Positions 1 through 7,739 of a DNA stretch of 19,834 nt are shown here, one piece after another (position 1 is the first letter of the stretch; each line of letters begins with the position of its first letter). A program made the position numbers and the translations under genes. Under the pieces are notes generated by a model. It worked only from the letters and a program-made list of their open reading frames with translations. It made no database searches and was not told the DNA's origin. Origin of the DNA: Anaerolineaceae bacterium (lineage in GTDB: Bacteria; Chloroflexota; Anaerolineae; Anaerolineales; Anaerolineaceae). The DNA lies in NCBI GenBank assembly GCA_014860845.1, contig JACZIY010000089.1, positions 1 through 19,834 on the forward strand, written 5' to 3'.

Positions 1-962
1 CGATATTCACTGAAATATACCAGATTTGTTCCCAGATTGAACCAGGTGTATACATTGTTGGGATCAGATTCGGTTTCCTGACGGGATTTCTCCAACGCGT
101 ACTGTCGATTTGCATCGCGATCCCATTGATCACCCAAAATCGATTTTACCGTTTCTTCCTGTCCTGGAAGAAAAATGATGGTGTACACATAATTGAACGA
201 TTGCCATTGTTTTTTCAGATCGTCATAATTCACCCAACGATCCGGCCCATAATACGAGTCCTGCCCCATAAAGGCTTTTAATTGATCGTCATATCCATTC
301 ACCAGAAAGTAATGACCAGCCCATTTATCATCATTTGGCCAATAGCTTTCATCAAATTTGAAGGATTCCTCAATCATGACTGGAATTCCAGCAGCAATCA
401 ATTCCTTCAAGAGATCAACATCCCCACCGACCCTATATATCGTCTGCAACCACCCGGCATAATTACGCACATAATGATCCAACTCTTCCACGTTGACATT
501 TCTATCCTGTGGAATTGGTTTTATTAAATCAGAAATGGTGAACTGATCCCCTTCCCAGCCGTAGTAACGTAAATAAAACGCCAGCGTGGCAGGTCCACAA
601 TTGTTGATGTCCTGTTTCTCATAAGCGGGAGAGGATAAAATCACACGCTCCGGGATCGGTGTGCTGGTAGGGGTAGGTAAAGCAGTATGAACCACCACCG
701 GCGTCTCTGTTATAACAGGTTTTGTTGCCGTAATAGTAGCCGATGGCATGACCGCTATGGGTGTACGATTTTCCTCCGTTGCAATCTGAACTGCAGTTGG
801 AATGGAACTAACCGGATTTATCACACCGCGTACATAAGTTTGGAAAACTTCCCACCGCCAGGATGAGCGCAGGTTCAGTCCTAACAACAAAAGTAAAAGG
901 ATTGCTACGACCGATATGATAGCAGCTAATCCATAGATTCTTTTGGGAGTCCACTTAATCAT
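1..962 (-). CDS. C39-like (papain-fold) cysteine peptidase, membrane-anchored, with TPR-like C-terminus; 3' end outside the window
   Basis: The reading frame opens at ATG 960-962 on the minus strand and runs off the left edge, so 320 residues are visible and the C-terminus is missing. Residues about 9-29 form one hydrophobic segment (signal anchor). A Thr/Pro-rich linker (about 55-107) follows, then a Peptidase_C39_2-type domain. Its likely catalytic residues are Cys122 in NNCGPATLA, His217 in GHYFLVNGYD and Asp235 in GQDSYYG, with Gln117 placed for the oxyanion hole. From about residue 285 the text (REKS-like helix, then DPNNVYTWFNLGTNLVYF) resembles the start of a TPR. The domain should face outside the cytoplasm. 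The substrate is unknown; family members are predicted peptidases and are not tied to bacteriocin export here, since no ABC transporter is adjacent. There is no Shine-Dalgarno before the ATG; see the leaderless promoter at 963-978. Confidence 0.85.
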   Translation of the reverse strand, partial: MIKWTPKRIYGLAAIISVVAILLLLLLGLNLRSSWRWEVFQTYVRGVINPVSSIPTAVQIATEENRTPIAVMPSATITATKPVITETPVVVHTALPTPTSTPIPERVILSSPAYEKQDINNCGPATLAFYLRYYGWEGDQFTISDLIKPIPQDRNVNVEELDHYVRNYAGWLQTIYRVGGDVDLLKELIAAGIPVMIEESFKFDESYWPNDDKWAGHYFLVNGYDDQLKAFMGQDSYYGPDRWVNYDDLKKQWQSFNYVYTIIFLPGQEETVKSILGDQWDRDANRQYALEKSRQETESDPNNVYTWFNLGTNLVYFSEY

Positions 963-978
963 GGGCTCGATTCTAACA
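963..978 (-). promoter_or_regulatory. Extended -10 promoter giving a predicted leaderless mRNA for the C39-like gene
   Basis: On the minus strand the sequence reads TG-T-TAGAAT, then the 7 nt CGAGCCC, then ATG. A start site 7 nt after the -10 would fall on the A of the start codon. No purine-rich ribosome binding site lies before the ATG. The same spacing occurs before miaB and the gene at 13719. Confidence 0.6.
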
Positions 979-988
979 GTTTTTTATG

Positions 989-1018
989 AAAAATAGATGA
1001 GTTATTATCATCTCATCT
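989..1018 (-). terminator. Possible weak intrinsic terminator after the alpha/beta hydrolase gene
   Basis: On the minus strand, arms AGATGAG and CTCATCT (7 bp, 10-nt AT-rich loop) are followed by A then TTTTT. The stem has only three G-C pairs, so it is weak. It lies between the hydrolase stop and the C39-like promoter, where a terminator would be expected. Confidence 0.35.
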
Positions 1019-1078
1019 TTGTATACTTCAAATTTCAGACGTATTCTTGAGTGTATAGGCAGGTAAAAACCACTTCCC

Positions 1079-2047
1079 TTATGGTATTTTCTGAAGAAAT
1101 TGGATGATCATGGGATTGACTACTTCTGCTTTTTCATAATGAGGTAAGTGTCCTGTTTCATCTATGAAAATTGATTCCAAATTGGGTAAACGTTCCATCA
1201 ACTCCACTATTGCTGCATAGGATACACTCTGGTCCTCTTTTCCCCAAACCAATAGGGTGGGCGATCCACTTTTATTCAAGGTATCGTACACATCCAAGGG
1301 ATTGAATGTCACCAGGTTGCGTATCGTGGAGAGAATGGCGTTTTTAAATCCTTTGTACTGAAGCTGTTCACGATATTTTTCTTCCCAGCCAGGAAAATTC
1401 TGTGGTTGGTAAAAATCATCCATTTGTGATTGGGGCAAATGAAAAGGTACCAGGTAAACCCCCACGACCCATTCCCCCAACAAAGGCAAATTCATCGGAA
1501 AAATATCCTTTTCACTGACAGGTAGAACCTCAGGCGCAATCAAGGTAACACTTTTTATCAAATCGGGGTGTTGATTCGCAAAGGATGCGACAATTGGACC
1601 GCCCATGGAGAGACCAATAATATGGAAAGATTTTCCTGGGATCAGTGCTGTGGTCAGGTCTGATAGTTGTTTAATGAAGAAATTGAGATCGTACTCAGCC
1701 TTCGGGCGATCTGAAAAACCCCGTCCATACAGGTCATATCGTAATACCCGATATCCCTGTTTTACCAATTCATCCACTGTTGGATCCCACACATAGTATG
1801 GTACTGAAAACCCGTGAACCAGGACAACCAGATCATCCTCAGGGCCACCGCTCAATTCATAATGAACGAATCCTTCTGATAACTCCACAAAATCACCCGG
1901 GGTAATATTGCGAACATTTTCATCTATTTTTTGTTTTTCTGGATTGAGTAAGAAAAACGCAGCTAGAAAAATCAAAATCATCAGGTCAAAAAAGACAAAG
2001 AATTTCAACAATTTTTTTGTTTTCATCTGGTTTTTATGAATAGTCAT
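1079..2047 (-). CDS. Alpha/beta hydrolase with N-terminal membrane anchor
   Basis: This is a 322-residue alpha/beta-fold hydrolase. Residues about 9-34 form a signal anchor, so the enzyme should sit on the outer face of the membrane. The core shows HG (78-79, oxyanion region), YDLYGRGFSDRP, the nucleophile elbow GLSMGG with Ser147, the acid Asp272 in WGKEDQSV, and His300 in DETGHLPHYE. These are all parts of a complete Ser-Asp-His triad, in the order typical of esterase/lipase-like and C-C bond hydrolases. The substrate cannot be told from sequence. I chose ATG 2047 because TGAG lies 5 nt before it; the frame also allows GTG 2053 (two residues longer, no ribosome site) and ATG 2026. It is followed on the same strand by the C39-like gene, which has its own promoter, so the two are probably not one operon. 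Confidence 0.85.
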   Translation of the reverse strand: MTIHKNQMKTKKLLKFFVFFDLMILIFLAAFFLLNPEKQKIDENVRNITPGDFVELSEGFVHYELSGGPEDDLVVLVHGFSVPYYVWDPTVDELVKQGYRVLRYDLYGRGFSDRPKAEYDLNFFIKQLSDLTTALIPGKSFHIIGLSMGGPIVASFANQHPDLIKSVTLIAPEVLPVSEKDIFPMNLPLLGEWVVGVYLVPFHLPQSQMDDFYQPQNFPGWEEKYREQLQYKGFKNAILSTIRNLVTFNPLDVYDTLNKSGSPTLLVWGKEDQSVSYAAIVELMERLPNLESIFIDETGHLPHYEKAEVVNPMIIQFLQKIP

Positions 2048-2214
2048 GATCACTCAGTAATGGGGTTATAAAAAATTAAATTATGAGGATAAAACATCAA
2101 TAAAATTTTTATTAATCTCTTAATTATATACCTTGAAAAATTAAATTTTTCTGATAGGATTGCAGGTGTTCCTCCTAATTTGGACAATTTTAGTAAACTT
2201 ATTTCCAAAATTCT

Positions 2215-2230
2215 TGTTATAATAGCCCCC
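2215..2230 (+). promoter_or_regulatory. Extended -10 promoter giving a predicted leaderless miaB mRNA
   Basis: TG-T-TATAAT (2215-2223) has a perfect -10 hexamer and TGn extension. The 7 nt AGCCCCC follow, then ATG at 2231. No Shine-Dalgarno is present. A start site at the usual distance would coincide with the start codon. Confidence 0.65.
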
Positions 2231-3550
2231 ATGAAATATCATATTTGGACTGAAGGATGCCAGATGAATGTCGCCGATTCCTTACGTGTGGCTTCATCCC
2301 TGGAAAAATTAGGTTATCACAATACTGAAAAACCTGCCGATGCAGACGTCATCATTTTGAATACCTGTGTGGTTCGTCAAAGTGCAGAAGACAAAGCCGT
2401 TGGTAGGTTAAGTTCACTGAAACCTCTCAAAATGAAAAATCCTGATCTGGTGATCAATTTGATGGGTTGTTTGGTAGGTGTCAAAGATAATCCAAAACTG
2501 AAAAAACGGTTTCCATATGTGGATGTATTTTCTCCACCCTCAGATCCTGTACCACTCATTAACCATCTGCTGGAAAAAGAAGGCAGAACTCTTGAACTGG
2601 ATGAAACCCTTGTCCGCTTTGCCTATATGGATGGGGATCTGGTAATACCAGATACCGATCAGGGTAACCTGGTATCCAGTTTTATCCCGGTCGTGTTGGG
2701 TTGTTCACATGCCTGTACCTACTGTATCATTCCGTATCGGCGCGGTATCGAAAAAAGCCGCCCACCGCAGGAAATTATAGCGGAAGCACATGCAATGGTA
2801 CAGCAGGGCGTAAAGGAAATCACTTTATTGGGTCAGATTGTGGATCGCTATGGAGCAGATCAAACCGATTACCCCAACCTGGCTGGAATGATACGCCGTC
2901 TTCATGCTATTGAAGGTTTGGAACGCATCCGTTTTCTGACATCACACCCCAATTACATGACGGATGAACTCCTGGATGTAGTGGCAGAATATCCCAAGGT
3001 TATGCCCCATATTGAAGTTCCCATTCAGGCAGGCAATGATCAGGTTCTCGAGAATATGCATCGTGGTTACACCCATCAGCAATATCGCGAATTGGTAGCC
3101 CGCATCCGGGAACGCATTCTGGGAGTCTCCATCGCGACCGATATTATAGTTGGCTTCCCAGGTGAAACGGAACAACAATTCCAGGACACTTATGATCTAC
3201 TTGCCGATCTAAAACTCGATGTCGCTCATCTGGCACGCTACTCTCCGCGTTCAGGCACTGTTTCTGCCCGTCGGATGGAAGATGATGTGCCAGATGAAGA
3301 AAAATGGCGCCGCTTCCGTCTGTTGGAAGACCTTCAGGAAAGCATTGTTTCTGATATTCATGCAAAATACAAATCCACGACGGTACCGGTTCTATTTGAG
3401 GAAAAAAGCAAGAAGGGACGCTGGCGTGGTCGGACCGAAACCAACAAACTGGTTTTTGCAGAAAGCCAGAAAGACTTGCGAGGACAAATATTAGGGGTAA
3501 ACATTGATTGGACCGGTCCATGGTCAATGTTAGGTCATCTCAGTTCTTGA
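2231..3550 (+). CDS. miaB: MiaB-family tRNA methylthiotransferase (radical SAM)
   Basis: This 439-residue protein has the three-domain layout of methylthiotransferases. The N-terminal UPF0004 domain carries cluster cysteines Cys10 (TEGCQMN), Cys46 (LNTCVVR) and Cys80 (LMGC). The radical-SAM domain has CxxxCxxC at Cys158, Cys162 and Cys165, followed by IIPYRRGIEKSR. The C-terminal TRAM domain begins near residue 365. MiaB adds a methylthio group to i6A37 of tRNAs reading UNN codons. The PYxRG and SR motifs and the length favour MiaB over RimO or MtaB. The motif usually written LGQNVNSYG is LGQIVDRYG here. The open frame extends upstream to TTG 2180, but family similarity begins at MKYHIWTEGC and a -10 element lies just before 2231, so I start there. 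The last 31 nt overlap the M23 gene. Confidence 0.85.
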   Translation: MKYHIWTEGCQMNVADSLRVASSLEKLGYHNTEKPADADVIILNTCVVRQSAEDKAVGRLSSLKPLKMKNPDLVINLMGCLVGVKDNPKLKKRFPYVDVFSPPSDPVPLINHLLEKEGRTLELDETLVRFAYMDGDLVIPDTDQGNLVSSFIPVVLGCSHACTYCIIPYRRGIEKSRPPQEIIAEAHAMVQQGVKEITLLGQIVDRYGADQTDYPNLAGMIRRLHAIEGLERIRFLTSHPNYMTDELLDVVAEYPKVMPHIEVPIQAGNDQVLENMHRGYTHQQYRELVARIRERILGVSIATDIIVGFPGETEQQFQDTYDLLADLKLDVAHLARYSPRSGTVSARRMEDDVPDEEKWRRFRLLEDLQESIVSDIHAKYKSTTVPVLFEEKSKKGRWRGRTETNKLVFAESQKDLRGQILGVNIDWTGPWSMLGHLSS

Positions 3551-4248
3551 AAAAGTTTTTATTCGTCTTCATTTCCTTGCTTATCATAGTTCTGACCGTT
3601 TTGGCTTATTTTTTTCTGATCAAACGGCCAGACTCAACCTTGCGTTCTTCCAGAGTGATGGAATGGATACGCAATCCCGATAAGCATCCCGAGTGGGCTG
3701 TTCAGGAGTCTGAGCGCTGTGAAGGTGCTCCATTCAGCATGCCTACCAACGGCTTTATCGGTTTTCTATGGGACGATTCATTTCGGCCAGGTCATCGTCA
3801 TTCAGGGCTGGATATCTTTGGAGGGACGGATAACGGGATCACACCTATCTATGCAGCATATGATGGCTACTTAACCCGCCAATCTGATTGGAAATCCACA
3901 GTCATCATCCGCATTCCTTCGGATCCATTACAACCTGACCGGCAAATCTGGACATATTACACCCATATGGCTGATGAACAGGGAAATGACTTCATTTCGG
4001 AGGATTTTCCGCCTGGTACGAGTGAAGTTTTTGTTAAAACCGGAACGCTATTAGGTTATCAGGGAAATTTTTCAGGTACGCCTGGAAATCCTACCGGGGT
4101 TCATTTACATTTTTCCATTGTAAAAGATGATGGCGAAGGTCAGTTTTTAAATGAAACCATCATTGAAAACACACTCGACCCTTCTCCCTATTTCAATATC
4201 ATTCTGAATGCACATCAATCTCCACCTGAAATACCTGTCTGTCCCTGA
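3520..4248 (+). CDS. M23-family metallopeptidase (LytM/peptidoglycan endopeptidase-like), membrane-anchored
   Basis: With ATG 3520 the protein has 242 residues. A basic stretch (KK at 11-12) and a hydrophobic segment (about 13-34) form a signal anchor, placing the catalytic part outside the cytoplasm. The M23 zinc site is visible as HSGLD (His94, Asp98), YTHM (His149) and GVHLHF (His195, His197). These proteins cleave peptidoglycan cross-bridges or act as regulators of other hydrolases; all expected ligands are present, so activity is plausible. The start is uncertain. TTG 3508 has AGGGG 10 nt before it, and TTG 3547 would overlap the miaB stop as TTGA and begin directly with LKKFLFVF. In every case the gene is translationally coupled to miaB and probably shares its mRNA. 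Confidence 0.85.
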   Translation: MVNVRSSQFLKKFLFVFISLLIIVLTVLAYFFLIKRPDSTLRSSRVMEWIRNPDKHPEWAVQESERCEGAPFSMPTNGFIGFLWDDSFRPGHRHSGLDIFGGTDNGITPIYAAYDGYLTRQSDWKSTVIIRIPSDPLQPDRQIWTYYTHMADEQGNDFISEDFPPGTSEVFVKTGTLLGYQGNFSGTPGNPTGVHLHFSIVKDDGEGQFLNETIIENTLDPSPYFNIILNAHQSPPEIPVCP

Positions 4249-4283
4249 GATAGAGACCTCCATCCATATAATTGGTCTAATCT

Positions 4284-4293
4284 GATTTATAAT
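4284..4293 (+). promoter_or_regulatory. Probable -10 element of the AAC(3)-family gene
   Basis: A perfect TATAAT lies at 4288-4293, about 47 nt before the ATG at 4340, in the 91-bp gap after the M23 gene. I see no convincing -35 at 16-18 nt. Start would be near 4300. The gene itself has a very strong ribosome binding site, AGGAGGGAGG (4326-4335). Confidence 0.4.
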
Positions 4294-4339
4294 AATGGTG
4301 TCGCCATAATTCTCTGCAATTCTCCAGGAGGGAGGATAA

Positions 4340-5158
4340 ATGCTTTCATATCGTGATTTAATAACGGGCTTTAAGAAGCTGGAGATCGATCATAACAAGC
4401 CGGTTATCGTGCATGCTTCTCTATCATCTTTTGGAGAGATTCGTGGTGGCGCAGATACTTTATTAGGTGCTTCCCTGGCGAGTTTTTCAGCCATAATGTC
4501 TCCAACATTTACGTACAAAAGCATGGTCATTCCTGAAGTGGGACCTGACAACAATGCTATAGAATATGGATCCGGGTATGATCAGAACAAATTGGCGGAG
4601 TTTTATACCCCAGAGATGCCAGCAGATCGATTAATGGGTGTCCTGGCTGAGGGGATCCGATTACATCCACATGCCCAACGTTCAACCCATCCGATTCTCT
4701 CATTTGCTGGTATTCATCTTTCAGAAGCGCTGGATCTTCAATCCCTGGAAGAGCCTTTAGCTCCGATTCAATGGCTATTTGACCACCAGGGATATGTGCT
4801 GCTGATGGGGGTTGATCATACTGTTAATACCAGCATTCATCTGGCAGAACAAAAAGCAGGTAGAAAATCATTCATTCGTTGGGCGCTGACTCCTGGTACT
4901 ATATATCAATGTGCTGGCTTTCCTGGCTGTTCAGATGGATTTAACCAGGCAACCATCCATTTTGCAGATATAACACAGGTGATTAAAATCGGTGATGCTG
5001 ATATTATGGCCATTCCACTGCAGGCGATGGTGGGCATTTTGGTGCCGATCATTCAAAGCGACCCTTTTGCCTTACTCTGTAAAAAAGAAACCTGCCCACG
5101 CTGCCAAACAATCCGAAAGCTACAAAATAGTCAGTCCAGCGGGCGTACTAATGCGTAA
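4340..5158 (+). CDS. AAC(3)-family acetyltransferase-like protein
   Basis: The 272 residues match the length and motif order of the aminoglycoside N3-acetyltransferase family (PF02522 type): HASLSSFGEIRGG (His25), MSPTFTY, RSTHPILSFAG (His117), EEPLAPIQWLFD, and LLMGVDHTVNTSIHLAE (His167). Family members transfer acetyl from acetyl-CoA to an amine. Many chromosomal members have no known substrate and do not act on drugs. The C-terminal end has three cysteines (247, 252, 255) in LCKKETCPRC. This resembles a small metal site and recurs in chromosomal relatives as far as I recall. The gene has its own -10 and a strong Shine-Dalgarno. It is separated from the kinase cluster by a 132-bp gap holding a second promoter. 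A resistance role is not supported by context. Confidence 0.8.
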   Translation: MLSYRDLITGFKKLEIDHNKPVIVHASLSSFGEIRGGADTLLGASLASFSAIMSPTFTYKSMVIPEVGPDNNAIEYGSGYDQNKLAEFYTPEMPADRLMGVLAEGIRLHPHAQRSTHPILSFAGIHLSEALDLQSLEEPLAPIQWLFDHQGYVLLMGVDHTVNTSIHLAEQKAGRKSFIRWALTPGTIYQCAGFPGCSDGFNQATIHFADITQVIKIGDADIMAIPLQAMVGILVPIIQSDPFALLCKKETCPRCQTIRKLQNSQSSGRTNA

Positions 5159-5167
5159 ATCTCTTTA

Positions 5168-5176
5168 TGCTATACT
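5168..5176 (+). promoter_or_regulatory. Extended -10 promoter for the kinase-MBL-asparaginase cluster
   Basis: TG-C-TATACT starts 9 nt after the AAC(3)-family stop. No clear -35 is seen, as is common for extended -10 promoters. Start near 5183 would give a 5' leader of about 108 nt that contains the hairpin at 5211-5245. Confidence 0.5.
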
Positions 5177-5210
5177 AAATCTCAGACAATCGGTTCGATT
5201 ATCCGGGCGA

Positions 5211-5245
5211 ATTACACGTGAAATCAGTCCTCTGACTGGTGTAAT
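5211..5245 (+). promoter_or_regulatory. Two-part hairpin in the leader of the histidine kinase gene
   Basis: ATTACAC (5211-5217) pairs with GTGTAAT (5239-5245). Inside, CAGTC (5225-5229) pairs with GACTG (5234-5238) around a CTCT loop, leaving GTGAAAT as a one-sided bulge. That makes 12 perfect pairs. No U-run follows, so it is not an ordinary terminator. It may be a regulatory RNA structure or a DNA operator; the function is unknown. Confidence 0.45.
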
Positions 5246-5290
5246 AAACCTTATCATATTTTGTGGTGTTTCGATTTCATAGGATGAATT

Positions 5291-6859
5291 ATGAGCCTTG
5301 CTAATACCCAAACCTCATTGGACTTAATTCTACGAATTAGCCGGGAGCTGGCTACCACGCTGGAACTCGAGGAAGCTTTATCCAAAGTAATTCAATTATC
5401 AATGGAAAATGTTGGCGCAGAACGTGGTAGCCTGATCGCTGTAAATAACAATCTGGAACCGATTGTAGCTGCCATCTTTGCAGATGGTCATTTAGTTCCC
5501 TACACGCTCGATCAGATCCGTACTATTTTAAGTTTTGGCCTGGCAGGGCAGGTGATTAAGAGCCAGGAACCTGTCTGGATCGTCGATACCAGTAAAGATG
5601 AACGCTGGCTACGCAGGCCGGATGATGCTGCCAATAAAACGGGAGCGAAATCAGCGATCTGTATCGCTTTAAAAGCTCGTGATCAATTGGTGGGGGTTTT
5701 GACCATCGTTCATCCCAAGCCAGGCTTTTTCAACCAGGATCAGTTTGAATTATTGCAGACAATTTCCGATCTATCAGGTATCTCCATCCATAACGCCATT
5801 CTTTATGCTTCCTTAAACGAGAGTAATCAGCGTTACCAGGAGCTTTTTGATGACAGTATCGACCCCATCATTATCACCGATTGGAATGGAAATATTATGG
5901 AGGCAAACCGGCAAGCCCGTAATTGTGTGGGAGTCAGTTTTAATGGACCATTATCCACTTCCATGCAGGATTTTCATCTTGTCAATTGGGATGAAGTGGG
6001 TGAAAATTTTGTTCACCTTCAAAATGGTGAAACTGCCAATTATGAATCTGAATTTCAGTGTCATGATCAAAGAATTTTTCCGGTGGAAATTCATGTTCGT
6101 AAAGTAATTATTAATGATAAAGAATTGATCCAATGGACACTACGTGACATCTCAGAACGGAAAGCGTTGGATGCGCTGCGGGAAGATATGATGTCCATGA
6201 TTTACCATGATTTACGCTCTCCTCTGGCAAATATTATCTCCAGCCTCGATATTCTGGACACCTTGCTACCCAAGAATTCTTCCATTACACCTGTTTTCCA
6301 GATTGCGATGCGATCAACGGACCGCATGCAGCGTTTGATCAATTCCCTGTTGGACATTAAACGGCTTGAAGCTGGTCAACCCATAACCAATCCTAAATTT
6401 GTCAACATGAATGTTCTTTTACAGGAATCTGTGGAGGCTTTAGAACCCACCATATCCAGTAAACGTCAAAAAATTGAGGTAGAAGCCAAGACAGATTTAC
6501 CCCAGCTTTATGCGGATGAGGGTATGATCAAACGGGTTGTCATTAATTTATTGGAAAATGCGATAAAATTCTCTCCTCTGGATGGAAATATTCACCTGGC
6601 AGCCTCATCAGATGAACAACAATTATTAATCTCGATCAAAGATAGTGGCCCAGGTATTCCAAATGAAGCCCAGGATAAAATTTTTAACAAATTTACCCGA
6701 TTGGATGCCAAAACATTTCCAAAAGGAATTGGATTGGGATTGGCTTTTTGTAAGCTGGCAGTCAATGCACACGATGGTAAAATCTGGGTAGATAGTACGA
6801 TTGGGCAGGGTAGTCAATTTAACATATCACTGCCATTGAAAAAAGATCTAACAACCTGA
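5291..6859 (+). CDS. GAF-PAS sensor histidine kinase, soluble
   Basis: The 522-residue protein has no membrane segment, so it should sense a cytoplasmic signal. Residues about 8-172 look like a GAF domain (LELEEALSKV, GAERGSLIAV, GLAGQVIKSQEPVWIVD). Residues about 180-292 look like a PAS domain ending in WTLRDISERKA. The dimerisation domain carries the phospho-acceptor His306 in MIYHDLRSPL. The ATPase domain has the N box NLLENAIKFSP (419-429), the G1 box DSGPGIP (451-457) and the G2 box GIGLGLAFCK (479-488). All are intact. No response regulator is encoded in this window, so the partner is elsewhere. The start has AGGA 7 nt before ATG 5291. It is followed 16 nt later by the MBL-fold gene, which suggests one mRNA. 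Confidence 0.9.
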   Translation: MSLANTQTSLDLILRISRELATTLELEEALSKVIQLSMENVGAERGSLIAVNNNLEPIVAAIFADGHLVPYTLDQIRTILSFGLAGQVIKSQEPVWIVDTSKDERWLRRPDDAANKTGAKSAICIALKARDQLVGVLTIVHPKPGFFNQDQFELLQTISDLSGISIHNAILYASLNESNQRYQELFDDSIDPIIITDWNGNIMEANRQARNCVGVSFNGPLSTSMQDFHLVNWDEVGENFVHLQNGETANYESEFQCHDQRIFPVEIHVRKVIINDKELIQWTLRDISERKALDALREDMMSMIYHDLRSPLANIISSLDILDTLLPKNSSITPVFQIAMRSTDRMQRLINSLLDIKRLEAGQPITNPKFVNMNVLLQESVEALEPTISSKRQKIEVEAKTDLPQLYADEGMIKRVVINLLENAIKFSPLDGNIHLAASSDEQQLLISIKDSGPGIPNEAQDKIFNKFTRLDAKTFPKGIGLGLAFCKLAVNAHDGKIWVDSTIGQGSQFNISLPLKKDLTT

Positions 6860-6875
6860 AGCTTAGAGGTATTAA

Positions 6876-7739
6876 ATGCAAGAAATAGTTAATCGAGTCT
6901 TTATCGAAACCCATTATCCCGGTGTCACTTTAGGAGCCATCAGCCGTGAACATGGTCTGATTCTGGTGGATTCTCCTTTCCGGCAAGACGACACCCGCTC
7001 CTGGCGCTCATCTTTACTCAATCTGGGTGGAGGTGTTGCCCGCATTCTGGTACAGATGGACGCTCATATTGATCGTTCCATGGGTGCTAAAGCCATGGAA
7101 TGCACCATCCTCAGTCATGTCGAAGCTGCCAATGTGTTTCAAAATCGTCCAGCTTCCATCAAAGCACAAACTGTCGATGCTGGTGCGGAATGGGAAAATT
7201 ACAATGGGCTTGGCAGCATCCGTTGGGGTACGCCTCACATCACCTTCAGTGACCATATGTCTTTACACTGGGATGAGAATTTGGTGGAATTAGATTACCG
7301 GCCGGGAATTGCAGATGGGTCCATCTGGGTTGATCTTCCTGAAGAGAAAGTCCTGTTCCTAGGAGATGCTGTCCTCAGTAAACAATCACCATTCCTGAGT
7401 GATTCAGATTTACCTTTATGGATTGAGCATTTAAAATCCCTTTTTTCTAAAAAATATCAGGAATACTTTTTTGTGAGCGGTCGTGATGGTCTGGTTACGC
7501 TTGAAGATGTTCATAATCAAATTGATTTTTTGAGTGAGATTAATGAAAAAGTACAGGATCTTGCTTCGCAAAAATCGTCATTGGATGCAGTTGGTAAATT
7601 AGTCCCCGACCTCATGAAGAAATTGACATTCCTTCCAGCCAAATATTACGATTTGCACGAAAAAAGATTAACCTATGGATTGCAGATGTATTATGCCCAT
7701 CGTTATCTGGACAAACCATCCAAAAAAGAGGCAAATTGA
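6876..7739 (+). CDS. Metallo-beta-lactamase-fold protein with degenerate metal site
   Basis: The 287 residues follow the MBL fold: a GLILVDSPFR strand near 27-36, and DGSIWVDLPEEKVLFLGDAVL (147-167), equivalent to the usual region from GHTPGS to the conserved GD. The metal motif HxHxDH is replaced by D62-A-H64-I-D66-R67. The usual GHT histidine is Ile145 (PGIADGS), and the late GHG motif reads GRDG (202-205). Only His64, Asp66 and Asp164 of the classical ligands remain. The alignment is by eye. It is therefore probably a pseudoenzyme, a one-metal variant or a sensor-like partner, not a standard hydrolase. AGAGGT precedes ATG 6876. The gene sits between the kinase and the asparaginase, and its stop overlaps the asparaginase start. 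Confidence 0.8.
   Translation: MQEIVNRVFIETHYPGVTLGAISREHGLILVDSPFRQDDTRSWRSSLLNLGGGVARILVQMDAHIDRSMGAKAMECTILSHVEAANVFQNRPASIKAQTVDAGAEWENYNGLGSIRWGTPHITFSDHMSLHWDENLVELDYRPGIADGSIWVDLPEEKVLFLGDAVLSKQSPFLSDSDLPLWIEHLKSLFSKKYQEYFFVSGRDGLVTLEDVHNQIDFLSEINEKVQDLASQKSSLDAVGKLVPDLMKKLTFLPAKYYDLHEKRLTYGLQMYYAHRYLDKPSKKEAN

Noticed and set aside
1..962. Bacteriocin-processing C39 peptidase/ABC exporter
   Set aside because: No ABC transporter domain, and no precursor or immunity genes nearby; the domain follows a Thr/Pro linker and precedes a TPR-like tail, as in generic C39-like surface proteins.
4340..5158. Aminoglycoside resistance gene
   Set aside because: Family membership is clear, but there are no mobile elements or other resistance genes nearby, and chromosomal AAC(3)-like proteins often have no drug activity.
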